Part shown: positions 1 to 8,452 of the stretch, piece after piece
How positions within the stretch are numbered: the stretch's first letter is position 1
How the letters are laid out: each line of letters opens with the position of its first letter
Assembly (NCBI GenBank): GCA_035291645.1
Contig: DATDRQ010000365.1
Span: forward strand, 1 to 18,714
DNA: 18,714 bases
Direction of reading: 5' to 3'
Source: DATDRQ01 sp035291645
GTDB lineage: Bacteria > Chloroflexota > Anaerolineae > Anaerolineales > UBA4823
Translations under genes and position numbers: made by a program
Notes under the pieces: generated by a model
What the model was told of the DNA's origin: nothing
Database searches by the model: none
Seen by the model: only the letters and a program-made list of their open reading frames with translations

Positions 1-2109
1 GATCTCCACGCCCGGGGTCAGCAGGACTGCCCCGACCTGAAGATCGACGAACTTCTCGGTCTCGGCGTGGTCGATGGCCCCGGCCCGGCAGGCGTAGACG
101 CACTGGTTGCACTCGGAGCACACCCCGCAGCGCAGGCAGCGTTCGGCTTCGGCCCGGGCCTGCTTCTCGTCGAAGCCGGTGTACACCTCGGCGAAGTCGG
201 CGACGCGCTCGGCCGCGGGTCGCCTGGCGAACTCGACTCGCAGCCGGAGGTTCGCTGGTTGGACGGCGGCGAGGCGCAGGGCAGCCTGGCTGGCATCTAG
301 TTTAGCAACAGGGACTCCCGGCTGGGGAGCCTGGTAGGGGAGGCCCTGCAGATAGGCGCCGATCGATTGGGCGGCGGTGTGCCCGGCGGCGATAGCGTCA
401 ACGATGAAGGCTGTGCCGGTCACGGCGTCGCCGCCGGCGTAAAGACCGGGGACATCAGTCGCCAGGCTTTGCGGGTCCACGATCACCCGCCCGCCGCGCT
501 GGCGCGAAGCCTGCGTCAGGCACTCCGAGGCGGGGCGCTGCCCGATGGCGAAGATCACCAGGTCAGCCGCCAGGACTTCTTCCGTGTCGGGGAGTTCATC
601 GAAATCCGGCCGCCCGTCGATAAAGCCGCGGAAGTTGATCTGCACCGTGCGCACGCCGGTCACCCGCCCCTCGGATTGGGTGACCTCTTTGAAGGTACGG
701 GCGGGGAAGACCTGGATGCCTTCTTCTTCGGCGTCGCGCACCTCCCAATCGTGGGCAGGCATCTGGCCCCGCCCTTCCAGGCAGGTCATGCCGACCCAGG
801 CGGCGCCCAGGCGGACGGCGGTGGTGGCGGTATCCACGGCGACATTCCCGCCGCCCAGCACCAACACCCGCTTGCCACGGATGGATTGCAAGAGATCATT
901 CTCATTCTGCGATCCACCGTTCTCGGGTTGTAGTCCGGCTGTCCGCAGCCCAGCTTCCCGCAAGAAGTCAGTCGCCAGAAGCACTTCGGGCAGGTCGACC
1001 CCCGGGATGGGCAGCTTCACGCCTGCATGGGCGCCGATGGCGGCGAACACGGCGTCGAACTCGTCCAATAAGGCTTCAACGTTCTCTATCCGGTTGTTCA
1101 GGCGCAGGTCGATGCCCTGGGACAGGATCTGGTCGATCTCGCGCTGGACCACCTGGGGGGGCAGGCGGAAATCGGGCACGCCGACGCGCAGCATGCCGCC
1201 GGCGACGGGCAACGCCTCGAAGACCGTGACCACGCAGCCCAGGCGGGCCAGGTCCTGGGCGCAGGTCAGACCGGCTGGCCCGGAACCGATCACCGCCACC
1301 CGCTTCCCGTTCAATGGCGCTGTAGAAGCGTCATCTGGATTGGATGTGGGGGAATCCCAGGCAGGAATTTCTTCTAAATGATCCCAGGCCCAATCGGCGA
1401 TGAAGCGCTTGAGCCCCATGATGTTCACGGGTGCATCGATCTGATCCCGGTTGCAGGCCTCCTCGCAGCGGTGGTTGCACACCCGCCCGCAGATCGAGGG
1501 AAAGGGGTTGTCTTCCAGGACGGTGCGATAGGCGTCGGCGTAGCGGCCCTCGGCGACCAGGGCGATATAGCCCTGGGCGCGCTGGTGGATCGGGCAGGCG
1601 TCCTTGCAGGGAGCCACTCCTTGCTTCTGGATGGCAAAGGCGTTGGGAATGGCCTGCGGGTACAACTTATAGATCGCCTTGCGGCTGGATAGGCCGCCAT
1701 TGAAGGCGTCCGGCAGGCCGATCGGGCAGGCCGCGGCGCAGTCTCCGCAGCCGGTGCACTTCGCCAGGTCGACGTAGCGCGGGTGCTTGCGCACGGTTAC
1801 GGTGAAGTCACCCGGTTCCCCGCGGATCGCTTCGACCTCGGCGCAGTTGATCAGTTCGATGTTCAGGTGCCGCCCGACTTCGACCAGCTTGGGGGACATG
1901 ATACACATGGCGCAGTCGTTGGTCGGGAAGGTCTTGTCCAGCATGGACATCGTTCCACCCACCGCCGGGGCGCGATCGAGCAGGTAGACTTTAATGCCGG
2001 CTTCCGCCAGGTCGAGGGCGGCTTGCATCCCGGCAATGCCGGCGCCGACCACCAGCGCCGCCCCGACCGGGGTCTTTCCGTTGTTATTCCCTGTAACCAG
2101 GTCGGTCAT
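1..2109 (-). CDS. hdrA: Heterodisulfide reductase subunit A-like flavoprotein with inserted GltD/NfnB-like module (C-terminus outside window)
   Basis: HdrA is the FAD/iron-sulfur subunit of HdrABC complexes and the usual site of flavin-based electron bifurcation. The 703 codons visible run from ATG 2109 to the window edge without a stop. In order: GAGIAG dinucleotide fold (residues 22-27), the HdrA signature TNDCAMC (C66, C69), and a ferredoxin motif CTGCGDCAAAC (118-128). A GltD-type Fe-S domain follows (C168, C172, C207, C211, C215, C219), then a second Rossmann fold GSGPAG (275-280) and a third GGGNVA (419-424). A Cys cluster lies at C658, C661, C664, C667, C670 and C674, and the second half of the HdrA flavin domain begins as VGAVLLTPG at the edge. 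GGGAG lies about 5 nt before the ATG, and hdrB stops 9 nt upstream. The GltD-like part resembles the NAD(P)H-handling half of NfnB and glutamate synthase small subunit, so a second flavin site is inferred. What follows residue 703 is unknown. Confidence 0.93.
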   Translation of the reverse strand, partial: MTDLVTGNNNGKTPVGAALVVGAGIAGMQAALDLAEAGIKVYLLDRAPAVGGTMSMLDKTFPTNDCAMCIMSPKLVEVGRHLNIELINCAEVEAIRGEPGDFTVTVRKHPRYVDLAKCTGCGDCAAACPIGLPDAFNGGLSSRKAIYKLYPQAIPNAFAIQKQGVAPCKDACPIHQRAQGYIALVAEGRYADAYRTVLEDNPFPSICGRVCNHRCEEACNRDQIDAPVNIMGLKRFIADWAWDHLEEIPAWDSPTSNPDDASTAPLNGKRVAVIGSGPAGLTCAQDLARLGCVVTVFEALPVAGGMLRVGVPDFRLPPQVVQREIDQILSQGIDLRLNNRIENVEALLDEFDAVFAAIGAHAGVKLPIPGVDLPEVLLATDFLREAGLRTAGLQPENGGSQNENDLLQSIRGKRVLVLGGGNVAVDTATTAVRLGAAWVGMTCLEGRGQMPAHDWEVRDAEEEGIQVFPARTFKEVTQSEGRVTGVRTVQINFRGFIDGRPDFDELPDTEEVLAADLVIFAIGQRPASECLTQASRQRGGRVIVDPQSLATDVPGLYAGGDAVTGTAFIVDAIAAGHTAAQSIGAYLQGLPYQAPQPGVPVAKLDASQAALRLAAVQPANLRLRVEFARRPAAERVADFAEVYTGFDEKQARAEAERCLRCGVCSECNQCVYACRAGAIDHAETEKFVDLQVGAVLLTPGVEI

Positions 2110-2118
2110 ATGCTCTCC

Positions 2119-2979
2119 CTATCCGGCAAGTCCCAGGCTGCTGAGCAGCGGGCGGGGATCGATCAGGTGTTTCTTCCACCATTTGGCCGCCTCAGGGATG
2201 CCGAGGGCCAGCCCGATCAGTTCTGTGAAATAAAAGATGGGCAACTTATCTCTTTCGGCCTGGCGCATCTCCAGGTTAACCTGGCAGAGCGGGCAGGCGG
2301 TGACGATCGCCTCGGCGCCGGCCTCACGAGCATGCCAGGCCAGCTTTCCAACCAGGTCTTTCACCAGGCCGGAACGGCTGAGCGACAGGCTGCCGCCGCA
2401 GCACTCGGTAGCGTAGGACCAGGGCAGCACCTGCGCCCCGGCAGCTTCAAGCAGTTCTCCCATCACGCGCGGATTTTCCGGGTCATCGAACTGGGTGATG
2501 TGCGGCGGGCGCACCAGCAGGCAGCCGTAATACGGGACCACTTTCAATCCCTCCAGCGGTTTCCGCACCTGGTCTGCCAGTCGCTGCGTCCCATAATCTT
2601 CACGCAGCACAGCCAGCAGCGGGCGCACGGCGATCTCGCCGCTGAACTGGAAGCCGATCAGGTCTTCCAGTTCGGCCCGGGCTTCCGGATTGGTGCGCAT
2701 CAGGTAATCGGCGCCTTTGATGCGGTTGAAGCAGGCCGCGCAGGGGGCGATCAGGTCGTAGCCCGCTGACTGGGCGATCGCCAGGTTGCGCGCCGGCAGG
2801 GCGGCTGCCAGCTGGCGATCGAGCGCATGGGCTGAGGAAGCGCCACAGCAGTTCCATTCGGGCACCTCGACCAGCCTCAAGCCGAGATGCTGGAAGACCG
2901 CCTGCGTGGAAAGGCCATACTCGAGCCCGGTCGAGTGCAGGCTGCAGCCTGGATAATAGGAATAGGTTCCGTTGTTCAC
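2119..2979 (-). CDS. hdrB: Heterodisulfide reductase subunit B-like protein
   Basis: HdrB carries the noncubane [4Fe-4S] clusters that reduce disulfides in HdrABC complexes. The 286-residue protein has both CCG (cysteine-rich) domains. The first has C12, C44-C45-G46 and C80-AA-C83; the second has C153, C193-C194-G195 and C229-PL-C232. All cluster ligands expected of the family are present and the length is typical. Translation starts at GTG 2979, immediately after the hdrC stop (2980-2982), with GGGAGAG a few bases upstream inside the hdrC end. The substrate need not be CoM-S-S-CoB, because the gene context is not methanogenic, so the physiological disulfide or other acceptor is unknown. Confidence 0.95.
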   Translation of the reverse strand: MNNGTYSYYPGCSLHSTGLEYGLSTQAVFQHLGLRLVEVPEWNCCGASSAHALDRQLAAALPARNLAIAQSAGYDLIAPCAACFNRIKGADYLMRTNPEARAELEDLIGFQFSGEIAVRPLLAVLREDYGTQRLADQVRKPLEGLKVVPYYGCLLVRPPHITQFDDPENPRVMGELLEAAGAQVLPWSYATECCGGSLSLSRSGLVKDLVGKLAWHAREAGAEAIVTACPLCQVNLEMRQAERDKLPIFYFTELIGLALGIPEAAKWWKKHLIDPRPLLSSLGLAG

Positions 2980-3501
2980 CTAGTCTCTCCCGCTGATCAT
3001 GTGGCGTACTTCCCGCCCTGCATTGGATCGTTCCGGAAGGACCGGGACTTTGCCACGCAGGAACAGCTGCACACCCGAGCCGACGTCACCCATCAACGGT
3101 GTGTGGGAGAGGACTTTGAACAGGCCGAGCAGGGCGGCCTCGTGGGAGCGCCCCAGCCGCTCCACCACGCCCAGGAACAGCCGGTGGAAGAGCAGCGCAT
3201 CCGGCACACCCGCGGCAACGCCGCGTTCCAGGGCGGTCTGTCGCAGGGCGTCCATCACCGCGGCGATGTCGATCTCGTTCGGGCAGTAGGTGGCGCAGGC
3301 ATAGCAGCCCGCGCACAGCCAGATATCCTGGCTGCCCAGCACTTCGTCGGCCTGGTCCAGGGCCGCCATGCGCAGCAACCGGTCCGGGCCGTAGGTCATC
3401 TCCTGCACGACCGGGCAGCCGGCGGTACATTTGTGACAGTGGTAACATAATTCGATCTGCTCGCCGGACCTGCGGTTGATCTCATAAGTCAGGTTTTTCA
3501 A
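2980..3501 (-). CDS. hdrC: Heterodisulfide reductase subunit C-like ferredoxin protein
   Basis: HdrC is the two-cluster ferredoxin that passes electrons from HdrA to HdrB. The 173-residue protein shows two classic motifs, C19-x2-C22-x2-C25-x3-C29-P and C63-x2-C66-x2-C69-x3-C73-P. The rest is the helical HdrC region (GPDRLLRMA, NEIDIAAVMDALR). The start is TTG at 3501, supported by AGGAG about 9 nt upstream and by homologous-looking sequence beginning almost at once. It is 39 bp downstream of the histidine kinase stop, the widest gap inside the operon. No internal membrane segments are visible, so this is the soluble (HdrABC) type, not HdrDE. Confidence 0.94.
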   Translation of the reverse strand: MKNLTYEINRRSGEQIELCYHCHKCTAGCPVVQEMTYGPDRLLRMAALDQADEVLGSQDIWLCAGCYACATYCPNEIDIAAVMDALRQTALERGVAAGVPDALLFHRLFLGVVERLGRSHEAALLGLFKVLSHTPLMGDVGSGVQLFLRGKVPVLPERSNAGREVRHMISGRD

Positions 3502-3540
3502 TCTTCTAACTCCTGTGCGGGCGTCCTGCCCTCTGGTAAA

Positions 3541-5475
3541 TCAGGCGGCCTGCTCAGCCGGAGGGATAGGTCGTGTATCGGTTGCGATGAGCGGCAGCGT
3601 CAGTGTCACTGTCGTGCCGGCGTCCTGCTCGCTCTCGATGGCGATCCGCCCGCCGAAGCGCGTGATTAGATCTTTAACGATGGTTAATCCCAGACCGGTG
3701 CCCTCGAATTCGAGTTCTTTGGCGTTCGGCGCCCGGTAGAATTCCTCAAACATGTGCTGCATGGCTTCCTGAGGGATGCCAATACCGGTGTCCTTGACCG
3801 TGACCCAGGCCTCGTTGTCCTCACGCTGGACAGCGACCCAAATGGAACCGCCTGGGCGGGTGTATTTGACCGCGTTGGAGATCAAGTTGTCGAAAACACG
3901 GTCCAATCCTTCTTCTGTCGCCAGGATAATGAACGCTCCCTCCTGCGCTGATTTGTAATCCAGCTGTAGCCCGTGCTCCCTGGCGGAGACCTCGAAGCGG
4001 TCCGCCACCCGGTTGAGGATGGCGGCCAGGTCGACTGGTTCGCGGACATCCTTCAGCTTGCCTTCTACTTTGCCCGTGGCCAGGTCGAGCAGATCGTCGA
4101 CCAGCTTCTGAAGGAAGTCGATGCGGCGGTTTGCCCGGTTCAGAATATCCTGCTGGGCATCGGTCACTTTTCCGACATAACCATTCGTCAGAGTCTTCAG
4201 CAGGCTCTTGGTAACGCTGACCGGGGAGCGCAGCTCGTGGGTGACCATGCGGATAAACTGGCTCTTGGTCGCATCCAGCTGTTCGATGGCCTGGTAAGCC
4301 ATGGCATTTTCTATGGCGATGCTCCCCTGGGCGGCGATCGCTGCCAGGAAGGCTTCATCCTCCGGGGTAAAGCGATCTGGTTCGATCGCATAAGCGCGCA
4401 GGATGCCAAAGGCTCCGTCCTTACCAATCAGCGGTGCGGAGAGCATCGAGCGGATACCTTCCTGACTGGCCTCACCCGGATACTGGAGCAGAGGGCTGGC
4501 CGCAGCGTCGGCGACGTTGACGGTTTTGCCAGATAAGACCTCGCGCGCCAGGGGATTGCTGACCGGATCGACCGGTCCTTTCTCCAGATAAGCCTGGCTT
4601 AAACCGTAAACGGCCACCGGTTCTAAGCGGTGGCCGCTTGTATCCAGCAGGCGGATCGAACAGGCGCGCACGCCCATCGCCTCGGCTGAGGTTCTCACCA
4701 GCCGATTGAGCACCTGGGGGACATCCAGGGTCGAGCCGACGATGCGGGCACTGTCGTTGAGCGCCTGCAGGCGGGTGGTCGCCTGCTGCAGGCTTTCGGT
4801 CAAGCTGACGATCTCCGCCTCGCGCTTGCGCAGGCGCTCCTGGATGGAGGAGCCCAGGTAGGCGGAGATCAGGCCGGTGCTGGCGAAGAAGAACAGCACC
4901 GCCGCCAGGTACAATCCGTTCCGGTAGAGCGGAATCTCGAGATAGCCTTCGATCGGTTCGTGTGGAAGCAGGCCAATGTACTCCAGCAAGGCGATCCCGG
5001 AGACCAGGGCGATCGCCAACACGGCGAAAGCCAGAGCGGCCCGCGGCGAAAAAAAGATCGAGGCGATAACGATGTGAAAGATGAAGAACAGGATCACCGG
5101 GCTTTCGATCCCACCGGTGAAGTGGATTAGGAGGATCATCGCCAGCCAGTCGAGACCTACCTGCCACATCGCCAGGCGCTGGTAGTCTGCAGCCGGGGAT
5201 TTTGTCCCGGCGAGCCGGCGTTCCAACAAATAGAAGGCCAGGTTGTAAACCAGGATGGCTCCCCCAATAGCGTAAAGGGGTCGTGCAGCAGCGTCCAGGC
5301 GGAAGACGGCCTCGACGAGCCAGGTGGCGACGATCACGCTCACCCCAGCCGCCCAACGCAGCCGGATCAACCAGGCCACGCTGGAAGCCAGCTCGGCTTC
5401 GACCAGAGACCGTCCCGGTCTTTCGGGCGGAGCCCCGGCACTGTCCACGTTACCCGGGATGGTGGGAGCCTGCAT
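3541..5475 (-). CDS. Membrane GAF-domain sensor histidine kinase (HK1)
   Basis: This is a 644-residue sensor kinase. Six hydrophobic segments lie at about residues 38-210 (for example LYLAAVLFFFASTGLISAYL) with only short loops, so sensing is probably within or near the membrane. A short coiled coil and a GAF domain follow (about 230-395, starting near LNDSARIVGSTLDVPQVLNRL). The HisKA domain has phospho-acceptor H413 in THELRSP, and the HATPase_c domain has an N box (DNLISNAVKYT), G1 DTGIGIP (from D562), F box EEFYRAP and G2 GTGLGL (from G592). All catalytic motifs are intact. The start is ATG 5475 with AGAGG 7 nt upstream, 9 bp after the receiver gene. Its position between the hydrogenase protease and hdrC suggests it monitors or adjusts redox metabolism served by the operon. 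The ligand of the GAF domain cannot be read from the sequence. Confidence 0.93.
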   Translation of the reverse strand: MQAPTIPGNVDSAGAPPERPGRSLVEAELASSVAWLIRLRWAAGVSVIVATWLVEAVFRLDAAARPLYAIGGAILVYNLAFYLLERRLAGTKSPAADYQRLAMWQVGLDWLAMILLIHFTGGIESPVILFFIFHIVIASIFFSPRAALAFAVLAIALVSGIALLEYIGLLPHEPIEGYLEIPLYRNGLYLAAVLFFFASTGLISAYLGSSIQERLRKREAEIVSLTESLQQATTRLQALNDSARIVGSTLDVPQVLNRLVRTSAEAMGVRACSIRLLDTSGHRLEPVAVYGLSQAYLEKGPVDPVSNPLAREVLSGKTVNVADAAASPLLQYPGEASQEGIRSMLSAPLIGKDGAFGILRAYAIEPDRFTPEDEAFLAAIAAQGSIAIENAMAYQAIEQLDATKSQFIRMVTHELRSPVSVTKSLLKTLTNGYVGKVTDAQQDILNRANRRIDFLQKLVDDLLDLATGKVEGKLKDVREPVDLAAILNRVADRFEVSAREHGLQLDYKSAQEGAFIILATEEGLDRVFDNLISNAVKYTRPGGSIWVAVQREDNEAWVTVKDTGIGIPQEAMQHMFEEFYRAPNAKELEFEGTGLGLTIVKDLITRFGGRIAIESEQDAGTTVTLTLPLIATDTRPIPPAEQAA

Positions 5476-5484
5476 GAAATGCCT

Positions 5485-5904
5485 CTAATTCTGTCCCAGG
5501 TACTCGCGCACCTTTGCCAGCAGCACTTCCGAGTCGACCGGTTTCTCCAGGAAGGTCTGTACCGGCAGGTAATCGCTGTCCGGAGAAAAGCGCAGGGGTG
5601 TGGTGCTGTGGATGGCGGTCAGCATGATGATGGGCGTCTGTCTGAACTCCTTATACTCGGATTGGGGATCCGGGCTGTGGAGTTCCAGCGCTACCTGGAA
5701 ACCAGCCGTGGTAGTATCCATCATGACGTCCAGTACGATCAGATCTGGCTTGACCACTTTAATGACCTTCAACGCCTCGGCCGGATTCGTCGCTTCGGTG
5801 ACATAGTAGCCAGCCGATTCGAGCGGCAGGCGGATGGTCAGACGCTGATCCGGGTCATCGTCTATGATCAGGATATGTTTGTGGTTATCGCTGTGTGTTT
5901 CCAT
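5485..5904 (-). CDS. Stand-alone receiver-domain response regulator
   Basis: This 139-residue protein consists only of a CheY-like receiver. Acidic pocket residues D15-D17, phospho-acceptor D59 (LIVLDVMMD), the LTA switch segment and the FLEKP lysine are all present. There is no DNA-binding or enzymatic output domain. An unusual insertion-like loop (HSTTPLRFSPDSDYLPVQ) sits between beta4 and beta5. ATG 5904 is chosen over a longer in-frame extension upstream: it has GGAG 8 nt before it and places the receiver fold at the N-terminus. The start overlaps the 3' end of the maturation protease gene by 20 bp, and HK1 begins 9 bp after the stop, so HK1 is the probable kinase. The output is unknown; a protein-protein effect on an enzyme or on a separate regulator is possible. 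Confidence 0.9.
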   Translation of the reverse strand: METHSDNHKHILIIDDDPDQRLTIRLPLESAGYYVTEATNPAEALKVIKVVKPDLIVLDVMMDTTTAGFQVALELHSPDPQSEYKEFRQTPIIMLTAIHSTTPLRFSPDSDYLPVQTFLEKPVDSEVLLAKVREYLGQN

Positions 5905-6400
5905 TCCAAATCTCCGCGCAGATGGTGTCCACCAGCCCCGGAAAGGCTGAATGGACGGCCGGGCTGAGTCCCTGACCCGGAAGATTTCCGGCAGGCTCAA
6001 CACCGTAGATGACGATCTCCTCGGGGAGCAAGTCGAGGGCCTGGGCAAGTTCGAGTCCGTTAGCCAGTCCGGGCTCGTGCAGGGAGACAGCCTGACCGGA
6101 GGCGATCAGCCGGACTTGCTCCGGGCTGAAGCGCCGCCAGGTACCGGGCTGTTCTCCCATGTGGACCGCGTCGATCAGGATCACGCGCGACCAGCCGGCG
6201 AGCCAGTTCGGCAATCCCCATCCCGGCACGCCGGCCTCTTCCACCCGGACTCCGGGTGGGAGGTCGCGATCTGCGAGCAGCTCGACCGCCCGGGGGCCGA
6301 TCCCGTCATCCCCCATGACCGGGTTGCCGATGCCGAGCACGAGCGTGCCGTTTTGCACGGGCGGGCAGGTCGTGACCTCGTGGCCGGGATCAGGCTTCAC
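5885..6400 (-). CDS. Hydrogenase maturation endopeptidase (HyaD/HycI family)
   Basis: This nickel-dependent protease removes the C-terminal peptide of the NiFe hydrogenase large subunit after metal insertion. The 171-residue protein has the family signature GIGNPVMGDDGIG (23-35), whose D31/D32 occupy the first metal-ligand position. Further expected ligands are D77 (LIDAVH) and H108 (SLHEPG), and GVEP lies near the C-terminus. The start is GTG 6400, sharing a 4-bp GTGA overlap with the large subunit stop. The first 17 residues precede the conserved fold and may be weakly conserved. Its substrate is almost certainly the adjacent hydA product, which keeps a 7-residue tail after the last ligand motif. 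Confidence 0.93.
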   Translation of the reverse strand: MKPDPGHEVTTCPPVQNGTLVLGIGNPVMGDDGIGPRAVELLADRDLPPGVRVEEAGVPGWGLPNWLAGWSRVILIDAVHMGEQPGTWRRFSPEQVRLIASGQAVSLHEPGLANGLELAQALDLLPEEIVIYGVEPAGNLPGQGLSPAVHSAFPGLVDTICAEIWNGNTQR

Positions 6401-7683
6401 TTCGTTTCCACCTTCAGGACGTGGACCGAGCAGGAGATGCAGGGGTCGTAAGCCCGGACAAGCATCTCCAGGTCTAGCTGCATCTGTTCGACCGGCTTAT
6501 CCAGGATCTGCGGGACCAAGGCTTGCATGTCCTGTTCTAGGTTCGCCAGGTTCTGGTTGGTTGGGATGATGCAGTTGGCGCCGGTCATCTTACCGTCCTC
6601 GCCGATCCAGTAGTGGTGGACGAGCATGCCGCGCGGCACCTCGCACACGCCGACGCCTTCCCCGCCCGTCTGGCGGACTGGCGCAGGAGCCTCAGGGTGT
6701 ACTCCTTTGGCCAGCAGCTGGTCGATGATCTGGATGGCATCCTCGGAGCAGTGCACGATCTCCACCACCTGCGCCGCAGAGTTCAGGAACGTGTTGGTGA
6801 CTTTGGGTTTCATCCCCAACTTCTGCGCGGCTTCTTTTGCCCGGGGGTGCAACTGTTCGTAATTGTTGTTGAAGCGCGCCAGCGCTCCGACCATATAGGA
6901 GTTACGCAGGTGCCGGGTATGTTTGGCGGTAGAGTGCTGGACCAGATGCTCGTTGGTGACTTGCTGGTAGTTCTCGGCTGGCAGGCGCGCTCCATCGCTG
7001 GTGATGATCTCGCCGTCGATGAAGGCGTACTCGTCCGGCTTGGTCAGCGAGACGTACTCGGTATCCCGATCGAAGCTGGGCCAGGGCAGGGAGGCGAACA
7101 GATCGACGGTGGCGTCCACATCCGCGCGCCCCTCGATCAGCCTGCGGCGCAGGTCTTGCAGCTCGGAGACCTTGGGGAAGTGGGTGAAGCCGCCGACGGT
7201 CATGGCGATCGGGTGGGTATGCCGCCCGGCCACGACCGCGCAGATATCGCCGGCCAGTTTCTTCATGCGCAGGGCGCGCAGCACGACCTCCGGATGGCTG
7301 CTCGCCAGGGGGATTACGCTGCCCACCCCCAGGAAGTCCGGCGCGACCAGCATGTAGATATGCAGGACGTGGCTATCGAGCTGCTCGCCGTGGAAGGTTA
7401 GTTTGCGCAACTGTTGTGACTGCTCGCTCAGCTCGACCCCGAGGGCTTTCTCGGAAGCCCGCAGGGAGGCGGTGGCGTGCCCGGTGGCGCAAATGCCGCA
7501 GATGCGGCTGGTGATATGGGAGGCTTCCAGGTAAGGCCGGCCGATCAGCATGGCTTCGAAGAAGCGCGGCGTCTCGACGACATCGAAGCGGCACTCCTTT
7601 AGCTGTCCGCCGGCGACTTCCACGACAATGTTGCCGTGACCCTCGACCCGGGTAACGTGATGAACATCGATTCTTTTACTCAT
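6397..7683 (-). CDS. hydA: NiFe hydrogenase large (alpha) subunit, group 3 type
   Basis: This is the catalytic subunit of a cytoplasmic NiFe hydrogenase (428 residues). The L1 motif RICGICATGH has nickel ligands C62 and C65, and the L2 motif DPCISCSVH has C415 and C418. E14 in TRVEGHG is the usual conserved glutamate. After H421 only VLKVETK remains; a very short cleavable tail is known for archaeal group 3b (sulfhydrogenase) enzymes. The start is ATG 7683, inside an 8-bp overlap with the small subunit gene. The neighbours beta, gamma and small subunit are in the classical HydBGDA order, which favours group 3b. Its linkage to hdrABC is more reminiscent of group 3c, so the subgroup needs a tree. 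No signal peptide occurs on either hydrogenase core subunit, consistent with a cytoplasmic enzyme. Confidence 0.95.
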   Translation of the reverse strand: MSKRIDVHHVTRVEGHGNIVVEVAGGQLKECRFDVVETPRFFEAMLIGRPYLEASHITSRICGICATGHATASLRASEKALGVELSEQSQQLRKLTFHGEQLDSHVLHIYMLVAPDFLGVGSVIPLASSHPEVVLRALRMKKLAGDICAVVAGRHTHPIAMTVGGFTHFPKVSELQDLRRRLIEGRADVDATVDLFASLPWPSFDRDTEYVSLTKPDEYAFIDGEIITSDGARLPAENYQQVTNEHLVQHSTAKHTRHLRNSYMVGALARFNNNYEQLHPRAKEAAQKLGMKPKVTNTFLNSAAQVVEIVHCSEDAIQIIDQLLAKGVHPEAPAPVRQTGGEGVGVCEVPRGMLVHHYWIGEDGKMTGANCIIPTNQNLANLEQDMQALVPQILDKPVEQMQLDLEMLVRAYDPCISCSVHVLKVETK

Positions 7684-8452
7684 GGGTGCTTGCCCTCTGC
7701 ATTAGTTTTTCGCGCACCTGGTATGTGGTAAACATGGTGTACATGGTGGTGATCTCGTCCGGAGTCAACCCGTGTTTGGCGAGCACCTCCCGCATGGAGC
7801 TATCGTTTGGGTCGGGGATGAACCCGCGGCAGGCTTCGCAGGACTGACCATAGCTCGGGCAGATGGCCTTGCAGCCAGCCCGGGTCACTGGACCCATGCA
7901 GACCTTCCCTAATGTAAACAGGCAGGTGTTCTCCTTCAGCTTGCACTCCACGCATACCGGGTAATCGGGGATGGGGGGCTTCTTACCCAACAGGAGCGCC
8001 TTAACAGTAGCCAGAAATTCGTCCCGGTCGATCGGGCAGCCAGGGATGAAGTAATCCACCGGGATGACCGCTTCGATTGGGCGCGCATCGTAGGTATCGT
8101 ACCAGCCGGCCTTATCGCCGTAGACGTACTGGCGGACTTCGTCCAGGGGGTGCAGGTACTTCAGGGTGTTGACTCCGCCCAGGTGGGCGCAGGCGCCCAA
8201 CGCAACCACGACGGCTGCCTGCTGGCGGATCTTTTTCAGCCGGGCCTCATCGCTGGCGCGGGTGCAAGATCCTTCGATGAAAGCCACCAAATAATCTTCG
8301 CCTTTCTCCGACATCGCCTCGCGGAATTGGACGATCTCAACTGCGTTGAGCAGTTCGGGATGGTCTTGCAGCGAGTCCACCACGGTCAACTGGCAGCCCT
8401 CGCAGCTGGTGAAGTCGAAGAAAGCCACTTTCGGCTTGCCGTTCTGGCTCAT
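7676..8452 (-). CDS. hydD: NiFe hydrogenase small (delta) subunit
   Basis: The electron-transfer subunit of the hydrogenase, 258 residues. Proximal cluster ligands are C17 and C20 (SCEGC), C88 (LGACAH) and C139 (PGCP). A C-terminal extension holds eight further cysteines (C167, C170, C177, C185, C194, C198, C205, C208), enough for two more [4Fe-4S] clusters and typical of group 3 small subunits. There is no Tat signal peptide, in keeping with a cytoplasmic enzyme. The start is ATG 8452, overlapping the hydG stop by ATGA. One odd point is C63 in EGSC, next to the position where many small subunits have EGS. Confidence 0.94.
   Translation of the reverse strand: MSQNGKPKVAFFDFTSCEGCQLTVVDSLQDHPELLNAVEIVQFREAMSEKGEDYLVAFIEGSCTRASDEARLKKIRQQAAVVVALGACAHLGGVNTLKYLHPLDEVRQYVYGDKAGWYDTYDARPIEAVIPVDYFIPGCPIDRDEFLATVKALLLGKKPPIPDYPVCVECKLKENTCLFTLGKVCMGPVTRAGCKAICPSYGQSCEACRGFIPDPNDSSMREVLAKHGLTPDEITTMYTMFTTYQVREKLMQRASTHE

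Noticed and set aside
367..1381. Long plus-strand open frames opposite hdrA (also opposite hydA at 6613-7401 and opposite HK1 at 3973-4536)
   Set aside because: They are antisense frames kept open by high GC; their translations are low-complexity Arg/Gly/Ala-rich without recognisable domains, while the minus strand encodes complete conserved proteins.
1..3501. Methanogenic archaeal origin suggested by HdrABC
   Set aside because: The rest of the window is bacterial: several His kinases with HAMP/PAS/GAF, HtpG, sigma70-like promoters and intrinsic terminators. HdrABC-like proteins are widespread in anaerobic bacteria.
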